DNA of 64,000 nt from Ramlibacter henchirensis. Its GTDB lineage: Bacteria; Pseudomonadota; Gammaproteobacteria; Burkholderiales; Burkholderiaceae_C. Location of the stretch: positions 496,001 to 560,000 of the forward strand of contig NZ_SMLM01000003.1 in NCBI RefSeq assembly GCF_004682015.1. The letters run 5' to 3'. The translations under genes and the position numbers were made by a program. Under the pieces are notes generated by a model that had not been told where the DNA came from, did no database searches, and saw only the letters and a program-made list of their open reading frames with translations. Shown piece after piece: positions 40,278 through 48,521 of this stretch; position 1 is the first letter of the stretch; every line of letters starts with the position of its first letter.

Positions 40278-41594
40278 ATGCGGCGCAAGGACATCCTGGC
40301 CCTGGTGCAGGAAGACCGGGTGCACCGGGACCTGTACCTCAGCGAAGAACTGTTCGCACTGGAGCAGCGCCACTTCTTCGCCAACACGTGGAACTACGTC
40401 GGGCACGCCAGCCAGGTGCCGGCCGCGGGCGACTACATCACCGTGGAGATCGCCGGCCAGCCGCTGCTGATGGTGCGGCAGGCCGACGGCGGCATCCGGG
40501 TCCTGAACAACCGCTGCGCCCACAAAGGGATGCCGCTGTCCACCGACGAATGCGGCAGCACCGGCAAGTTCTTCCGCTGCCCCTACCACGCCTGGACCTA
40601 CAAGCTGGACGGCTCGCCGCTCGCGGTGCCGATCAAGAACGGCTACGAGGGCACGCGCCTGAAGGAGTGCGAGTCGGGGCAGGGCATGGGCGCGCTGCAG
40701 AACGTGGCCGTGTACCGCGACTTCGTGTTCGCGAAGATCAACGACGGCGGCCCCGACTTCCACGCGTACTTCGGCGACGTGCTGGGCGCCATCGACAACC
40801 TGGCCGACCGTTCGCCGGTGGGGCGGCTGCGCGTGGAGGGCGGCGTCATCCGCAACATCATCCACTGCAACTGGAAGATGTACCTGGAGAACATCAACGA
40901 TACCGTGCATCCGCAGTCGGCGCACGAGTCCGCGACCCAGGCGGCGAACATCCTGTGGCAGGGACAGCCCGCCGACGTTGCCAAGCCGATGGCCATGGAG
41001 CAGATCCTGCCGTTCGGCGCGGGCTACGACTTCTTCGACCGCATGGGCGGCCGCGTCTACCCCAACGGCCACAGCATGCTGGGCGTGAACTTCAGCATCC
41101 ACTCCGGCTACGCCCAGGTGCCGGAGTACGAGGCCGCGCTGCGGGCGGCGCACGGCGAGGAGCGGGCCAGCGAGATCCTGCAGCGCTCACCGCAGAACTC
41201 CGTCTGCTTCCCCAGCCTGTCGGTCAAGGGTTCGCCGCAGGCGATCCGCGTGATCCGACCGCTGGCGGCGGACCGCACCCTGATCGAGGCCTGGAGCTTC
41301 CGTGCCGAAGGCGCCCCCGAACTGCTGTTCGAGCGGGCCATGACCTACAACCGGCTGGTGTTCTCGCCGATGTCCGTGGTGGCGCACGACGACGTGCACC
41401 TGTTCGAGAGCATCCAGCAGGGCCTGCGCGCCGGCCGCAACGAATGGGTGAGCCTGCACCGCGACTTCCAGCCGTCGGAGCTGGAAGGCGGCACGCGGGA
41501 GGTCAACGGCACGAACGAACTGCTGATGCGCAACCAGTTCCGCGCCTGGGCCCGGTTCATGACGGCCGACATGGCGATGGAGGAGGGGGCATGA
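40278..41594 (+). CDS. Rieske aromatic ring-hydroxylating dioxygenase alpha subunit (copy 2)
   Basis: A 438-residue catalytic subunit. Rieske ligands are Cys80, His82, Cys101 and His104 (NRCAHKG, CPYHAW). Mononuclear iron residues are Asp208, His211 and His216 (NDTVHPQSAHES). It is a clear paralogue of the 30546-31871 subunit, but its catalytic-domain loops differ, which fits a different ring substrate. ATG 40278 has GGGGAG upstream. Its stop overlaps the beta-subunit start (ATGA). No second reductase is nearby, so it probably shares the PDR-type reductase at 29540. Confidence 0.93.
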   Translation: MRRKDILALVQEDRVHRDLYLSEELFALEQRHFFANTWNYVGHASQVPAAGDYITVEIAGQPLLMVRQADGGIRVLNNRCAHKGMPLSTDECGSTGKFFRCPYHAWTYKLDGSPLAVPIKNGYEGTRLKECESGQGMGALQNVAVYRDFVFAKINDGGPDFHAYFGDVLGAIDNLADRSPVGRLRVEGGVIRNIIHCNWKMYLENINDTVHPQSAHESATQAANILWQGQPADVAKPMAMEQILPFGAGYDFFDRMGGRVYPNGHSMLGVNFSIHSGYAQVPEYEAALRAAHGEERASEILQRSPQNSVCFPSLSVKGSPQAIRVIRPLAADRTLIEAWSFRAEGAPELLFERAMTYNRLVFSPMSVVAHDDVHLFESIQQGLRAGRNEWVSLHRDFQPSELEGGTREVNGTNELLMRNQFRAWARFMTADMAMEEGA

Positions 41595-42049
41595 CCGCCC
41601 AGGAATTCATCGCCCACGAAGCGCACCTGCTGGACGCGCAGCGCTACGACGAGTGGCTGGCCCTCTTCGCCGAGGACGGCCGCTACTGGGTTCCGCTGCA
41701 GGGTGCCGCGCAGACGGAAGGCGCGCTGCACAACTCGCTCGCCGACGAGGACAGGCTGCTGCTGTCGCTGCGCATCGAGCGCCTGAAGAATCCGCGTGCG
41801 CATTCGCAGCATCCGGCCAGCCGCTGCCAGCACCTGCTGCAGGCGCCGGTGCAGGTCCAGGCCGACGAGGGGAATGCCTGGCGCACACCCTTCCTCTACA
41901 TCGAATCTCGCGGCGAGCGGCAGGTCCTGCTGGCCGGCAGCTACACCCACCGGCTCGCGCGCGTGGGCGGCGATTGGCGCATCCGACTCAAGCGGGTCGA
42001 CCTTCTGGACGCGGGCAAGCCCCTGCCGGCGATCCAGCTTTTTCCTTGA
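41591..42049 (+). CDS. aromatic ring-hydroxylating dioxygenase beta subunit (copy 2)
   Basis: A 152-residue NTF2-like small subunit. HEAHLLDAQRYDEWLALFAE and LRIERLKNPRAHSQHPASR match the copy-1 beta subunit. It overlaps the alpha gene in ATGA and is followed after 23 nt by the third binding-protein gene. It is expected to assemble only with its own alpha subunit, but cross-assembly is not excluded. Confidence 0.9.
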   Translation: MTAQEFIAHEAHLLDAQRYDEWLALFAEDGRYWVPLQGAAQTEGALHNSLADEDRLLLSLRIERLKNPRAHSQHPASRCQHLLQAPVQVQADEGNAWRTPFLYIESRGERQVLLAGSYTHRLARVGGDWRIRLKRVDLLDAGKPLPAIQLFP

Positions 42050-42072
42050 GCTTCACCCACCAGGAGACACCG

Positions 42073-43224
42073 ATGAAACGTCTTGTCCGCAGCGCCCTCG
42101 GGGCCGCAATTGCCTTCGCAATGGCCGGGGCCGCGCTGGCCGCCGACCTCAAGGTCGGCCTGAGCGTCTCGCTCTCCGGCCCGAACTCGTCGCTCGGCGT
42201 GCCCTACGCCAAGGGCATGCAGGCGGCCGTGGCCTACAAGCCCGAGATCAACGGCAAGAAGGTGCAGCTCATCGTGCTGGACGACGGCTCCGATCCCACG
42301 ACCGCCGGCCGCAACGCGCGCAAGCTGATCGAGGAAGAGAAGGTCGACGTCATCATGGGCACCTCCGGCGTGCCGGCGGCGATCGCGATGGCGCAGGTGG
42401 CCCGCGAGACCAAGACCCCGATGATCGGGCTGACGCCGATCTCGCTGCAGGGCGCCGACCTGGAGTGGACCGTCACGGTGGCCCAGCCGACCGACCTGAT
42501 GGTGGCCGCGGTGGTCGACCGCATGAAGAAGGACGGCGTGAAGACGGTGGGCTACATCGGCTTTTCCGACGCCTGGGGCGACCTGGTCTACAACGCGCTG
42601 ATGAAGGCGGCCGAGCCGGCCGGCATCAAGGTCGTGACCAACGAGCGCTATGCCCGTTCCGACGCTTCGGTCACCGGACAGGTGCTCAAGATCGTGGCCG
42701 CCCGTCCCGATGCCGTGATGACCGGCGGGGCCGGTACGCCCGGCGCGCTGCCGTACCTGGCCCTCAGCGAACGTGGCTTCAAGGGCCCAGTCTACGGCCA
42801 GCACGGCCTGATCAACGCGGACTTCGTGCGCGTCAGCGGCAAGGCAGCCAACGGCACCCAGATGCCGACCGGTCCCATCATCGTCGCGGAACAGCTGCCC
42901 AACAACTACCCGACCAAGAAGGTCGCGCTCGACTTCCGCGACGTCTTCCAGAAGGTGAACAACGCGCCGACCACGGATGCCTACTCCGCGTATTCGTTCG
43001 ACGGCTACATGGTGTTCGCCGATGCAGCCGCGCGCGCCATGCCGAAGGCCGAGCCGGGCACGCCCCAGTTCCGCGTGGCGCTTCGCGACGCGATCATGAG
43101 CGCCAAGGAAGTGGTGGGCACGCACGGCGTCTACAACTTCAAGCAGGGCCAGCTGTACGGGGTGGACGAGCGCGCGCGCGTGATCGTCAAGCTGGAAAAC
43201 GGCCAGTGGAAGCTGGTGCCCTGA
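42073..43224 (+). CDS. LivK-type ABC substrate-binding protein (paralogue C)
   Basis: A 383-residue periplasmic binding protein. The signal peptide (AFAMAGAALAADLK) ends near residue 24, and the mature start is KVGLSVSLSGPNSSLGVPYA. It is the third copy of the tandem family in this region and sits directly before the permease genes (1-nt gap), the usual livK position. ATG 42073 follows CAGGAG by 6 nt. The pocket loop reads LTPISLQGADLEW, different from both other copies. Confidence 0.93.
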   Translation: MKRLVRSALGAAIAFAMAGAALAADLKVGLSVSLSGPNSSLGVPYAKGMQAAVAYKPEINGKKVQLIVLDDGSDPTTAGRNARKLIEEEKVDVIMGTSGVPAAIAMAQVARETKTPMIGLTPISLQGADLEWTVTVAQPTDLMVAAVVDRMKKDGVKTVGYIGFSDAWGDLVYNALMKAAEPAGIKVVTNERYARSDASVTGQVLKIVAARPDAVMTGGAGTPGALPYLALSERGFKGPVYGQHGLINADFVRVSGKAANGTQMPTGPIIVAEQLPNNYPTKKVALDFRDVFQKVNNAPTTDAYSAYSFDGYMVFADAAARAMPKAEPGTPQFRVALRDAIMSAKEVVGTHGVYNFKQGQLYGVDERARVIVKLENGQWKLVP

Positions 43225-43225
43225 A

Positions 43226-44281
43226 ATGACCTGGGACGTCGCACTCATCCTGGGCATCGACGGCCTGGCCAACGGGGCGGTGTACCTGTTGGCCGGGCTC
43301 GGGCTGGTCCTGATCTTTTCCGTTACCCGGGTGGTGTTCGTCCCGTTCGGTGACGTCGCGGCTTTCGCCGCGCTCAGCCTGGCGGCCTTCGAGACCGGCC
43401 GCCAGCCCGCGACCATCGGGCTGGTGCTGACGCTGGCGTTGCTGGCGATGGTCGTCGAGATCGTCTCGCTGGTACGGCGCGGTGAAATGGCGGCCATCCC
43501 GCGGGCCGTGCTCGGCTGGGGCGTGTTGCCGGCCATCCCCTGCGCGCTGGCCTGGGCCGTTGCCGGCCAGCAAGGGTTGCCGCACGCCGTTTTCATCATC
43601 ACCGCGATCCTGCTGGTGGTGCCGATCACGCCGCTGGTGGCCCGCGTCGCGTTGCAGCCGATCGCCGACGCTTCGGTGCTGGTCCTGCTGATCGTCTCGC
43701 TCGCCCTGCATTTCCTGCTGTCCGGCCTGGGGCTGCTGTTCTTCGGTCCCGAGGGGTCGCGCACGCTGCCGCTGGCCAGCGGCGCGCTTTCGCTGGGGAC
43801 GTTCTCGGTGAGCGGGCAGGTGATCCTGATGGTGGCTTCCGCCATCGTGCTGAGCGCCATCTTCTTCCTGGCCTTCGAGCGGACCGTGGTCGGAAAAGCC
43901 CTGCGCGCCACGGCCGTCAACCGCGTCGGCGCGCGCCTCGTCGGCATCCGGCCGGCGCGCACCGCGCTGCTGGCTTATACCTTCGCATCGCTGCTGGCCG
44001 GCCTGATCGGCGTGCTGGTCGCGCCCGTCACGACCATGTACTACGACTCTGGCTTCCTGATCGGCCTGAAGGCCTTCGTCGCCGCGATCATCGGCGGGCT
44101 GGTGAGCTATCCGCTCACGGCGCTCGGCGCGCTCGCGGTCGGCGTGGTGGAGAGCTTCGGCTCGTTCTGGAGCGGCGCGCTGAAGGACGTGATCGTGTTC
44201 AGCCTGCTGATCCCGGTGCTGATGCTGCGCTCCGCCTTCACACGGCACCCCGAAGAGGAAGCCGAGGAGATCGACCAATGA
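43226..44281 (+). CDS. livH: branched-chain-type ABC transporter permease (LivH)
   Basis: A 351-residue membrane permease with about 8-9 TM helices. The N-terminal LILGIDGLANGAVYLLAGLG and the cytoplasmic coupling segment FERTVVGKALRATAVNRVGARLVG are LivH features. It is longer than the usual 290-310 residues because of an extra hydrophobic region around residues 70-140. It forms the channel with the LivM domain of the next gene, which it overlaps in ATGA. Given the neighbours, the cargo is more likely an aromatic carboxylate than leucine. Confidence 0.92.
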   Translation: MTWDVALILGIDGLANGAVYLLAGLGLVLIFSVTRVVFVPFGDVAAFAALSLAAFETGRQPATIGLVLTLALLAMVVEIVSLVRRGEMAAIPRAVLGWGVLPAIPCALAWAVAGQQGLPHAVFIITAILLVVPITPLVARVALQPIADASVLVLLIVSLALHFLLSGLGLLFFGPEGSRTLPLASGALSLGTFSVSGQVILMVASAIVLSAIFFLAFERTVVGKALRATAVNRVGARLVGIRPARTALLAYTFASLLAGLIGVLVAPVTTMYYDSGFLIGLKAFVAAIIGGLVSYPLTALGALAVGVVESFGSFWSGALKDVIVFSLLIPVLMLRSAFTRHPEEEAEEIDQ

Positions 44282-46122
44282 CGCAGCGCAGACGACATCT
44301 CGCCCTGGTCGCGGCCGTGGTCGCGTTGCTGGCGCTCGCGCCGATGGTGCTGGGCAACTTCGGCGTGAGCCTGCTCAACGACATCGGCATCGCGTCGCTG
44401 GTGGCGCTGGGCCTCGTGCTGCTCACGGGCGTGGGCGGCGCCACGTCGTTCGGCCAGGCGGCCTTCGTCGGCATCGCGGCCTACGCCAGCGCCTGGCTGT
44501 CCACGACGCAAGGCGTGTCGCCCTGGATCGGCCTGCTGTTCGCGCTGGCCCTCACCGGAACGGCGGCGCTGCTGATCGGCCTCTTGACGCTGCGGCTCGG
44601 CGGCCACTTCCTGCCGCTGTCCACCATCGCCTGGGGCCTGTCCATCGCGCTGCTGTTCGGCAACATGGACGCGCTGGGCCGCCACACGGGCATGTCCAAC
44701 ATTCCCGCGCTGAGGATCGGCGGCTTCTCGTTCGCGGACCCGCGTTCCATGTACTACCTGATCTGGGTGCTGGTCGGCCTGGTCTTCCTGTTCTCGTACA
44801 ACGTCCTGCAGTCCCGCAGCGGCCGCGCGATCCGCGGCCTGCGCGGCGGCAGCACGCTGCTGGCCAGCGTCGGCGCCGATGCCTTCAGGGTGCGCCTGGC
44901 GCTGTTCGTGATGGCGGCGTTGCTGGCCGGCCTGGCCGGCTGGCTCTATGCCCACATGAACCGCTTCGTCAGTCCGTCGCCCTTCGACGTGCGGGCCAGC
45001 ATCGAGTACCTGCTGATGGCAGTGGCGGGCGGCCTCGGCCACCTGAGCGGCGCGCTGGTCGGCGCGGCACTGGTGCTGGTCATGAAGAACGGGCTGCAGG
45101 ACGTGCTGCCGCTGCTCACGCAGCGCGCCGGGCAACTGGAAGCAGTCGCATTCGCGATGCTGTTCATCCTCCTGCTGCACTACGCGCGCGGCGGTTTGAT
45201 GGGCTTCATCGCGCGCTGGACGCGGGGGCGGTTCGCCGTTCCGGTCGGCGTGCCCGAGGCGTCCGCCGGCGCGCTGCCGCACCGCAGCCTGCCGCCGCGC
45301 GGCGAGCTGCTGCTGTCGGTGAAAGGCGCGGTCAAGCGGTTCGGCGGGCTGGTGGCGGTCAACGACGTGAGCTTCGACGTGCGGGCCGGCGAGATCGTCG
45401 GCCTGATCGGCCCGAACGGCGCCGGCAAGTCGACCATGTTCAACCTGCTCACGGGCACGCTGCCGATGACGAGCGGGCACGTGGAGTTCCTTGGCCACGA
45501 CGTGACCGGGCTGTCGCAACGCGCCATCGCGCTCAAGGGCATGGCGCGCACCTTCCAGCACGTGAAGCTTCGGCCGCACATGAGCCTGCTGGACAACGTC
45601 GCGCTCGGCGCCCATGGCCGCACGCGCGCCGGCATGGTGTCGGCCGGCCTGCGCCTGGACCGGCGCGAAGAGGCGCAGATCGTGGCCGAGGCCTACAAGC
45701 AGCTGGGGCGCATCGGCCTGGCCGAGCGCGCGCACGAACTGGCGGGCAGCCTGCCCCTGGGCACGCAGCGCATCCTGGAGATCGCCCGCGCCCTGGCGGC
45801 CGACCCGGTGCTGCTGGTGCTCGACGAGCCCGCGGCCGGTCTGCGCCGCAAGGAGAAGCACGAACTCGGCGACCTGCTGCGCAAGCTGCGGTCGGAAGGC
45901 GTGACCATCCTGATCGTGGAGCACGACATGGACTTCGTCATGAGACTCGTCGACCGCCTGGTGGTGATGAACTTCGGCTCCAAGCTGGTGGAGGGCGAGC
46001 CGGCTGCCGTGCGGGCCGACCCGGCCGTCCAGGCCGCATACCTTGGCGGCGCAGTCGCCAAACCCGGCACCATCCCCGCGGCGCAGGAGCCGCGGCAGGT
46101 GGCCGCAGGAGGCGTGCGATGA
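44278..46122 (+). CDS. LivM-LivG fusion: ABC permease plus ATPase
   Basis: A 614-residue fusion. Residues about 1-320 are the LivM permease (8-9 TM helices; [20 protein letters not shown] is the LivM signature). Residues about 341-600 are the LivG ATPase: Walker [10 protein letters not shown] at about 378-386, Q-loop region [10 protein letters not shown], signature variant [15 protein letters not shown], Walker B LLVLDEP, H-loop IVEHDMDFV. The fused order permease-ATPase means each transporter carries two LivG ends only if two fusions assemble; with LivF it still needs a LivH/LivM pair. It overlaps both neighbours in ATGA. Confidence 0.93.
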   Translation: MTQRRRHLALVAAVVALLALAPMVLGNFGVSLLNDIGIASLVALGLVLLTGVGGATSFGQAAFVGIAAYASAWLSTTQGVSPWIGLLFALALTGTAALLIGLLTLRLGGHFLPLSTIAWGLSIALLFGNMDALGRHTGMSNIPALRIGGFSFADPRSMYYLIWVLVGLVFLFSYNVLQSRSGRAIRGLRGGSTLLASVGADAFRVRLALFVMAALLAGLAGWLYAHMNRFVSPSPFDVRASIEYLLMAVAGGLGHLSGALVGAALVLVMKNGLQDVLPLLTQRAGQLEAVAFAMLFILLLHYARGGLMGFIARWTRGRFAVPVGVPEASAGALPHRSLPPRGELLLSVKGAVKRFGGLVAVNDVSFDVRAGEIVGLIGPNGAGKSTMFNLLTGTLPMTSGHVEFLGHDVTGLSQRAIALKGMARTFQHVKLRPHMSLLDNVALGAHGRTRAGMVSAGLRLDRREEAQIVAEAYKQLGRIGLAERAHELAGSLPLGTQRILEIARALAADPVLLVLDEPAAGLRRKEKHELGDLLRKLRSEGVTILIVEHDMDFVMRLVDRLVVMNFGSKLVEGEPAAVRADPAVQAAYLGGAVAKPGTIPAAQEPRQVAAGGVR

Positions 46123-46850
46123 CGACCGCGATGCTCGAGATCGGCGACCTGCACGTCTCGTACGGCCAGGTCGATGCGGTGCGCGGCGTTTCGCTGTCGC
46201 TGCTGCCCGGCCAGATCGTCACTGTGATCGGCCCCAACGGCGCCGGCAAGACGACGCTGCTGGGCGCGGCGATGGGCCTGCTGCCTTCGAAGGGCACGCT
46301 TCGGTTCGAAGGCGAGGACGTCGGTGGACTGGACGTGGAGTCGCGCGTCGAACGCGGGCTCTGCCTGGTGCCGGAAAAGCGCGAGCTGTTCGGCGAACTG
46401 ACCGTGCTGGACAACCTGATGCTGGGCGCCTATTCGAAGCGCATGAACGGCAGCACGCTGCGAAGCCGGCTGGACGAGGTCTATGGCCGCTTCCCGCGCC
46501 TGGGCGAGCGGCGCTCGCAGCGCGCCGACACGCTCTCGGGGGGCGAGCGCCAGATGCTGGCGCTGGGCCGCGCGCTGATGTCGGCGCCGCGCCTCTTGAT
46601 GCTGGACGAGCCCAGCCTGGGCCTCGCGCCGCTGATCGTGCAGGAGATCCTGGGCATCATCCGCGGCCTGCGCAACGACGGCGTTTCCATCCTGCTGGTG
46701 GAGCAGAACGCGCTGGCGGCGCTGGAGAGCTCCGACTACGGCTACGTGCTGGAGACGGGCGAGATCGCGCTCAGCGGCGCTTCCAAGGAACTCGAGAACG
46801 ATCCGCGGGTGCAGGCCACCTACCTGGGCGGGGCGACGGATGAACACTGA
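46119..46850 (+). CDS. livF: branched-chain-type ABC transporter ATPase (LivF)
   Basis: A 243-residue ATPase: Walker A GPNGAGKTT, LivF-typical CLVPEKRELFGELTVLDNL, signature LSGGERQMLALGRAL, Walker B LLMLDEPSLGL, H-loop LVEQNALAAL. It partners the LivG half of the upstream fusion. The acyl-CoA ligase gene overlaps its end by 11 nt, so uptake and CoA activation are translated together. Confidence 0.94.
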   Translation: MTTAMLEIGDLHVSYGQVDAVRGVSLSLLPGQIVTVIGPNGAGKTTLLGAAMGLLPSKGTLRFEGEDVGGLDVESRVERGLCLVPEKRELFGELTVLDNLMLGAYSKRMNGSTLRSRLDEVYGRFPRLGERRSQRADTLSGGERQMLALGRALMSAPRLLMLDEPSLGLAPLIVQEILGIIRGLRNDGVSILLVEQNALAALESSDYGYVLETGEIALSGASKELENDPRVQATYLGGATDEH

Positions 46851-48414
46851 GTCGCCGCTGCGTCCGCAGGAGCGGACGCTGCCCGCGATGCTCGCGCGCC
46901 AGGCGCGCGAGTTCGGCGACCGTCCGTTCCTTTCCGTCCCCGGCGCGGAATGGCGCCACCGCGATGCGGCGCAGGTCGCGGCATCCCGGGGGGCGGCCTT
47001 GCGTGCGGCCGGCGTGGGCCGGGGCGACCGCGTGGCCGTGATGTGCTCCAACCGCGCCGAGTTCATCGAGACGGTGCTCGGATGCGGCTGGATCGGCGCA
47101 GCGGCCGTGCCGATCAACAGTGCGTCGATGGGGCCGCAGGTGCAGTATTTGCTGGCCGACAGCGGCGCGCGCCTGCTGGTGATCGAGGACCGCTTCGTCG
47201 AGCGCCTCGCCACCGCCGACCTGGGCCAGACGGCGCTGCAGCGCATCTGGGTCATCGGGGAGGGCGGTTCGATGTCCGGCCCACCGGCGCGCGAGCGTTG
47301 GCCCACGGCTGCCGAACCTGTCGAGCCGGAATCCGTCGAGCCGGGCGACACGCTCGCGGTCCTCTACACGTCGGGCACGACGGGCCCCGCCAAGGGCGTG
47401 CTGTGCCCGCATGCCCAGTACTACTGGTGGGGCGTGCACTCGGCCGACGTGCTGTCGATCACGCAAGCGGACGTGCTCTGCACGACGCTGCCCCTCTTCC
47501 ACATCAATGCCCTCAATACCGTCGCGCAGGCGGCGGTCACCGGCTGCCGGGCGGTATTGCTCGACAAGTTCTCCGCCTCCGGCTTCTGGCCGGCCATGCA
47601 GGGTTGCGGCGCGACGGTGGTCTACCTGCTCGGCGCCATGGTGCCCATCCTGCTGGCGCAACCGCCGGGACCCGCGGAACGCGAACACCGCGTGCGCACC
47701 GGCCTGGGCCCCGGCGTGCCGGCCACGGCCGGAGCGGCTTTCCTGGAGCGCACCGGCGTGACGCTGCTGGAAGGCTACGGGTCCACGGAGACCAACTTCG
47801 TGATCGCGACGGCACCGGATTCGCCACGCCGCGGCGTGATGGGCTGGCTGCGCCCCGGCTTCGATGCGCGCGTGGTCGACGAAGCTGACAACGAGCTGCC
47901 CGCGGGAACGGCCGGCGAACTGGTGCTGCGCGCGGACCAGCCTTTCGTCTTCGCGTCCGGCTACTTCGGCCGTCCGGAGAAGACCGTGGAGGCCTGGCGC
48001 AACCTCTGGTTCCACACGGGCGACAGGGTGGTGCGCGAGGCCGACGGTGCCTTCGTCTTCGTCGACCGCATCAAGGACGCGATCCGCCGGCGCGGCGAGA
48101 ACATCTCGTCCTGGGAAGTCGAGCAGGTGCTGATGAGCCATCCTTCTGTCGCGGCCGTGGCGGTCTATCCCGTCCGGTCGGAACTGGCCGAGGACGAGGT
48201 CATGGCCGCCGTGATCCCGCGCGAGGCGGGAGCGCTCCAGCCCGCCGAGCTGGCCGCCTTCTGCGAGTCGCGCCTCCCAAAATTCGCCATACCGCGTTTC
48301 ATCGACCTCGTGGCCGAGCTGCCGCGAACCGAGAACGGAAAGGTGCAGAAGTTCAAGCTGCGCGAGCGCGGCGTGCCGCCGGGCTGCTGGGATCGCGCGG
48401 CGCCAAGACCCTGA
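46840..48414 (+). CDS. AMP-dependent acyl-CoA ligase coupled to the importer
   Basis: A 524-residue ANL ligase. A3 motif LYTSGTTGPAKGV; A4/A5 region ALNTVAQ and LLEGYGSTETNF; A7 WFHTGDRVVR; A8 VDRIKDAIRRRGENISSWE; A10 region LPRTENGKVQKFKLRE with the catalytic Lys. RIKDAIRRRGENIS resembles crotonobetaine/carnitine and aryl-acid ligases (CaiC-like). It overlaps livF by 11 nt, so it likely activates the imported acid. It is a candidate 2-aminobenzoate- or salicylate-type CoA ligase for the operon that follows, but this is inference. Confidence 0.9.
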   Translation: MNTESPLRPQERTLPAMLARQAREFGDRPFLSVPGAEWRHRDAAQVAASRGAALRAAGVGRGDRVAVMCSNRAEFIETVLGCGWIGAAAVPINSASMGPQVQYLLADSGARLLVIEDRFVERLATADLGQTALQRIWVIGEGGSMSGPPARERWPTAAEPVEPESVEPGDTLAVLYTSGTTGPAKGVLCPHAQYYWWGVHSADVLSITQADVLCTTLPLFHINALNTVAQAAVTGCRAVLLDKFSASGFWPAMQGCGATVVYLLGAMVPILLAQPPGPAEREHRVRTGLGPGVPATAGAAFLERTGVTLLEGYGSTETNFVIATAPDSPRRGVMGWLRPGFDARVVDEADNELPAGTAGELVLRADQPFVFASGYFGRPEKTVEAWRNLWFHTGDRVVREADGAFVFVDRIKDAIRRRGENISSWEVEQVLMSHPSVAAVAVYPVRSELAEDEVMAAVIPREAGALQPAELAAFCESRLPKFAIPRFIDLVAELPRTENGKVQKFKLRERGVPPGCWDRAAPRP

Positions 48415-48449
48415 CGGCGTCCCGAAAGTTGCCAGGGGCGTTGCTGCGT

Positions 48450-48471
48450 CCTAAAATGCTTTAGGCCTAAA
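48450..48471. promoter_or_regulatory. alternating CCTAAA/TTTAGG operator candidate
   Basis: CCTAAA (48450-48455), TTTAGG (48460-48465) and CCTAAA (48466-48471) form a 6-bp inverted repeat with a 4-nt spacer and an overlapping perfect 12-bp palindrome TTTAGGCCTAAA (48460-48471). It lies 51 nt before the monooxygenase start in the only sizeable gap (107 bp) of the region. A dimeric regulator site is likely; the regulator is not identified. Confidence 0.65.
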
Positions 48472-48521
48472 CAAATGAGATTTCAACTATCTCGGTTCGC
48501 ACGGCTGGACAGGAGTCTCCC

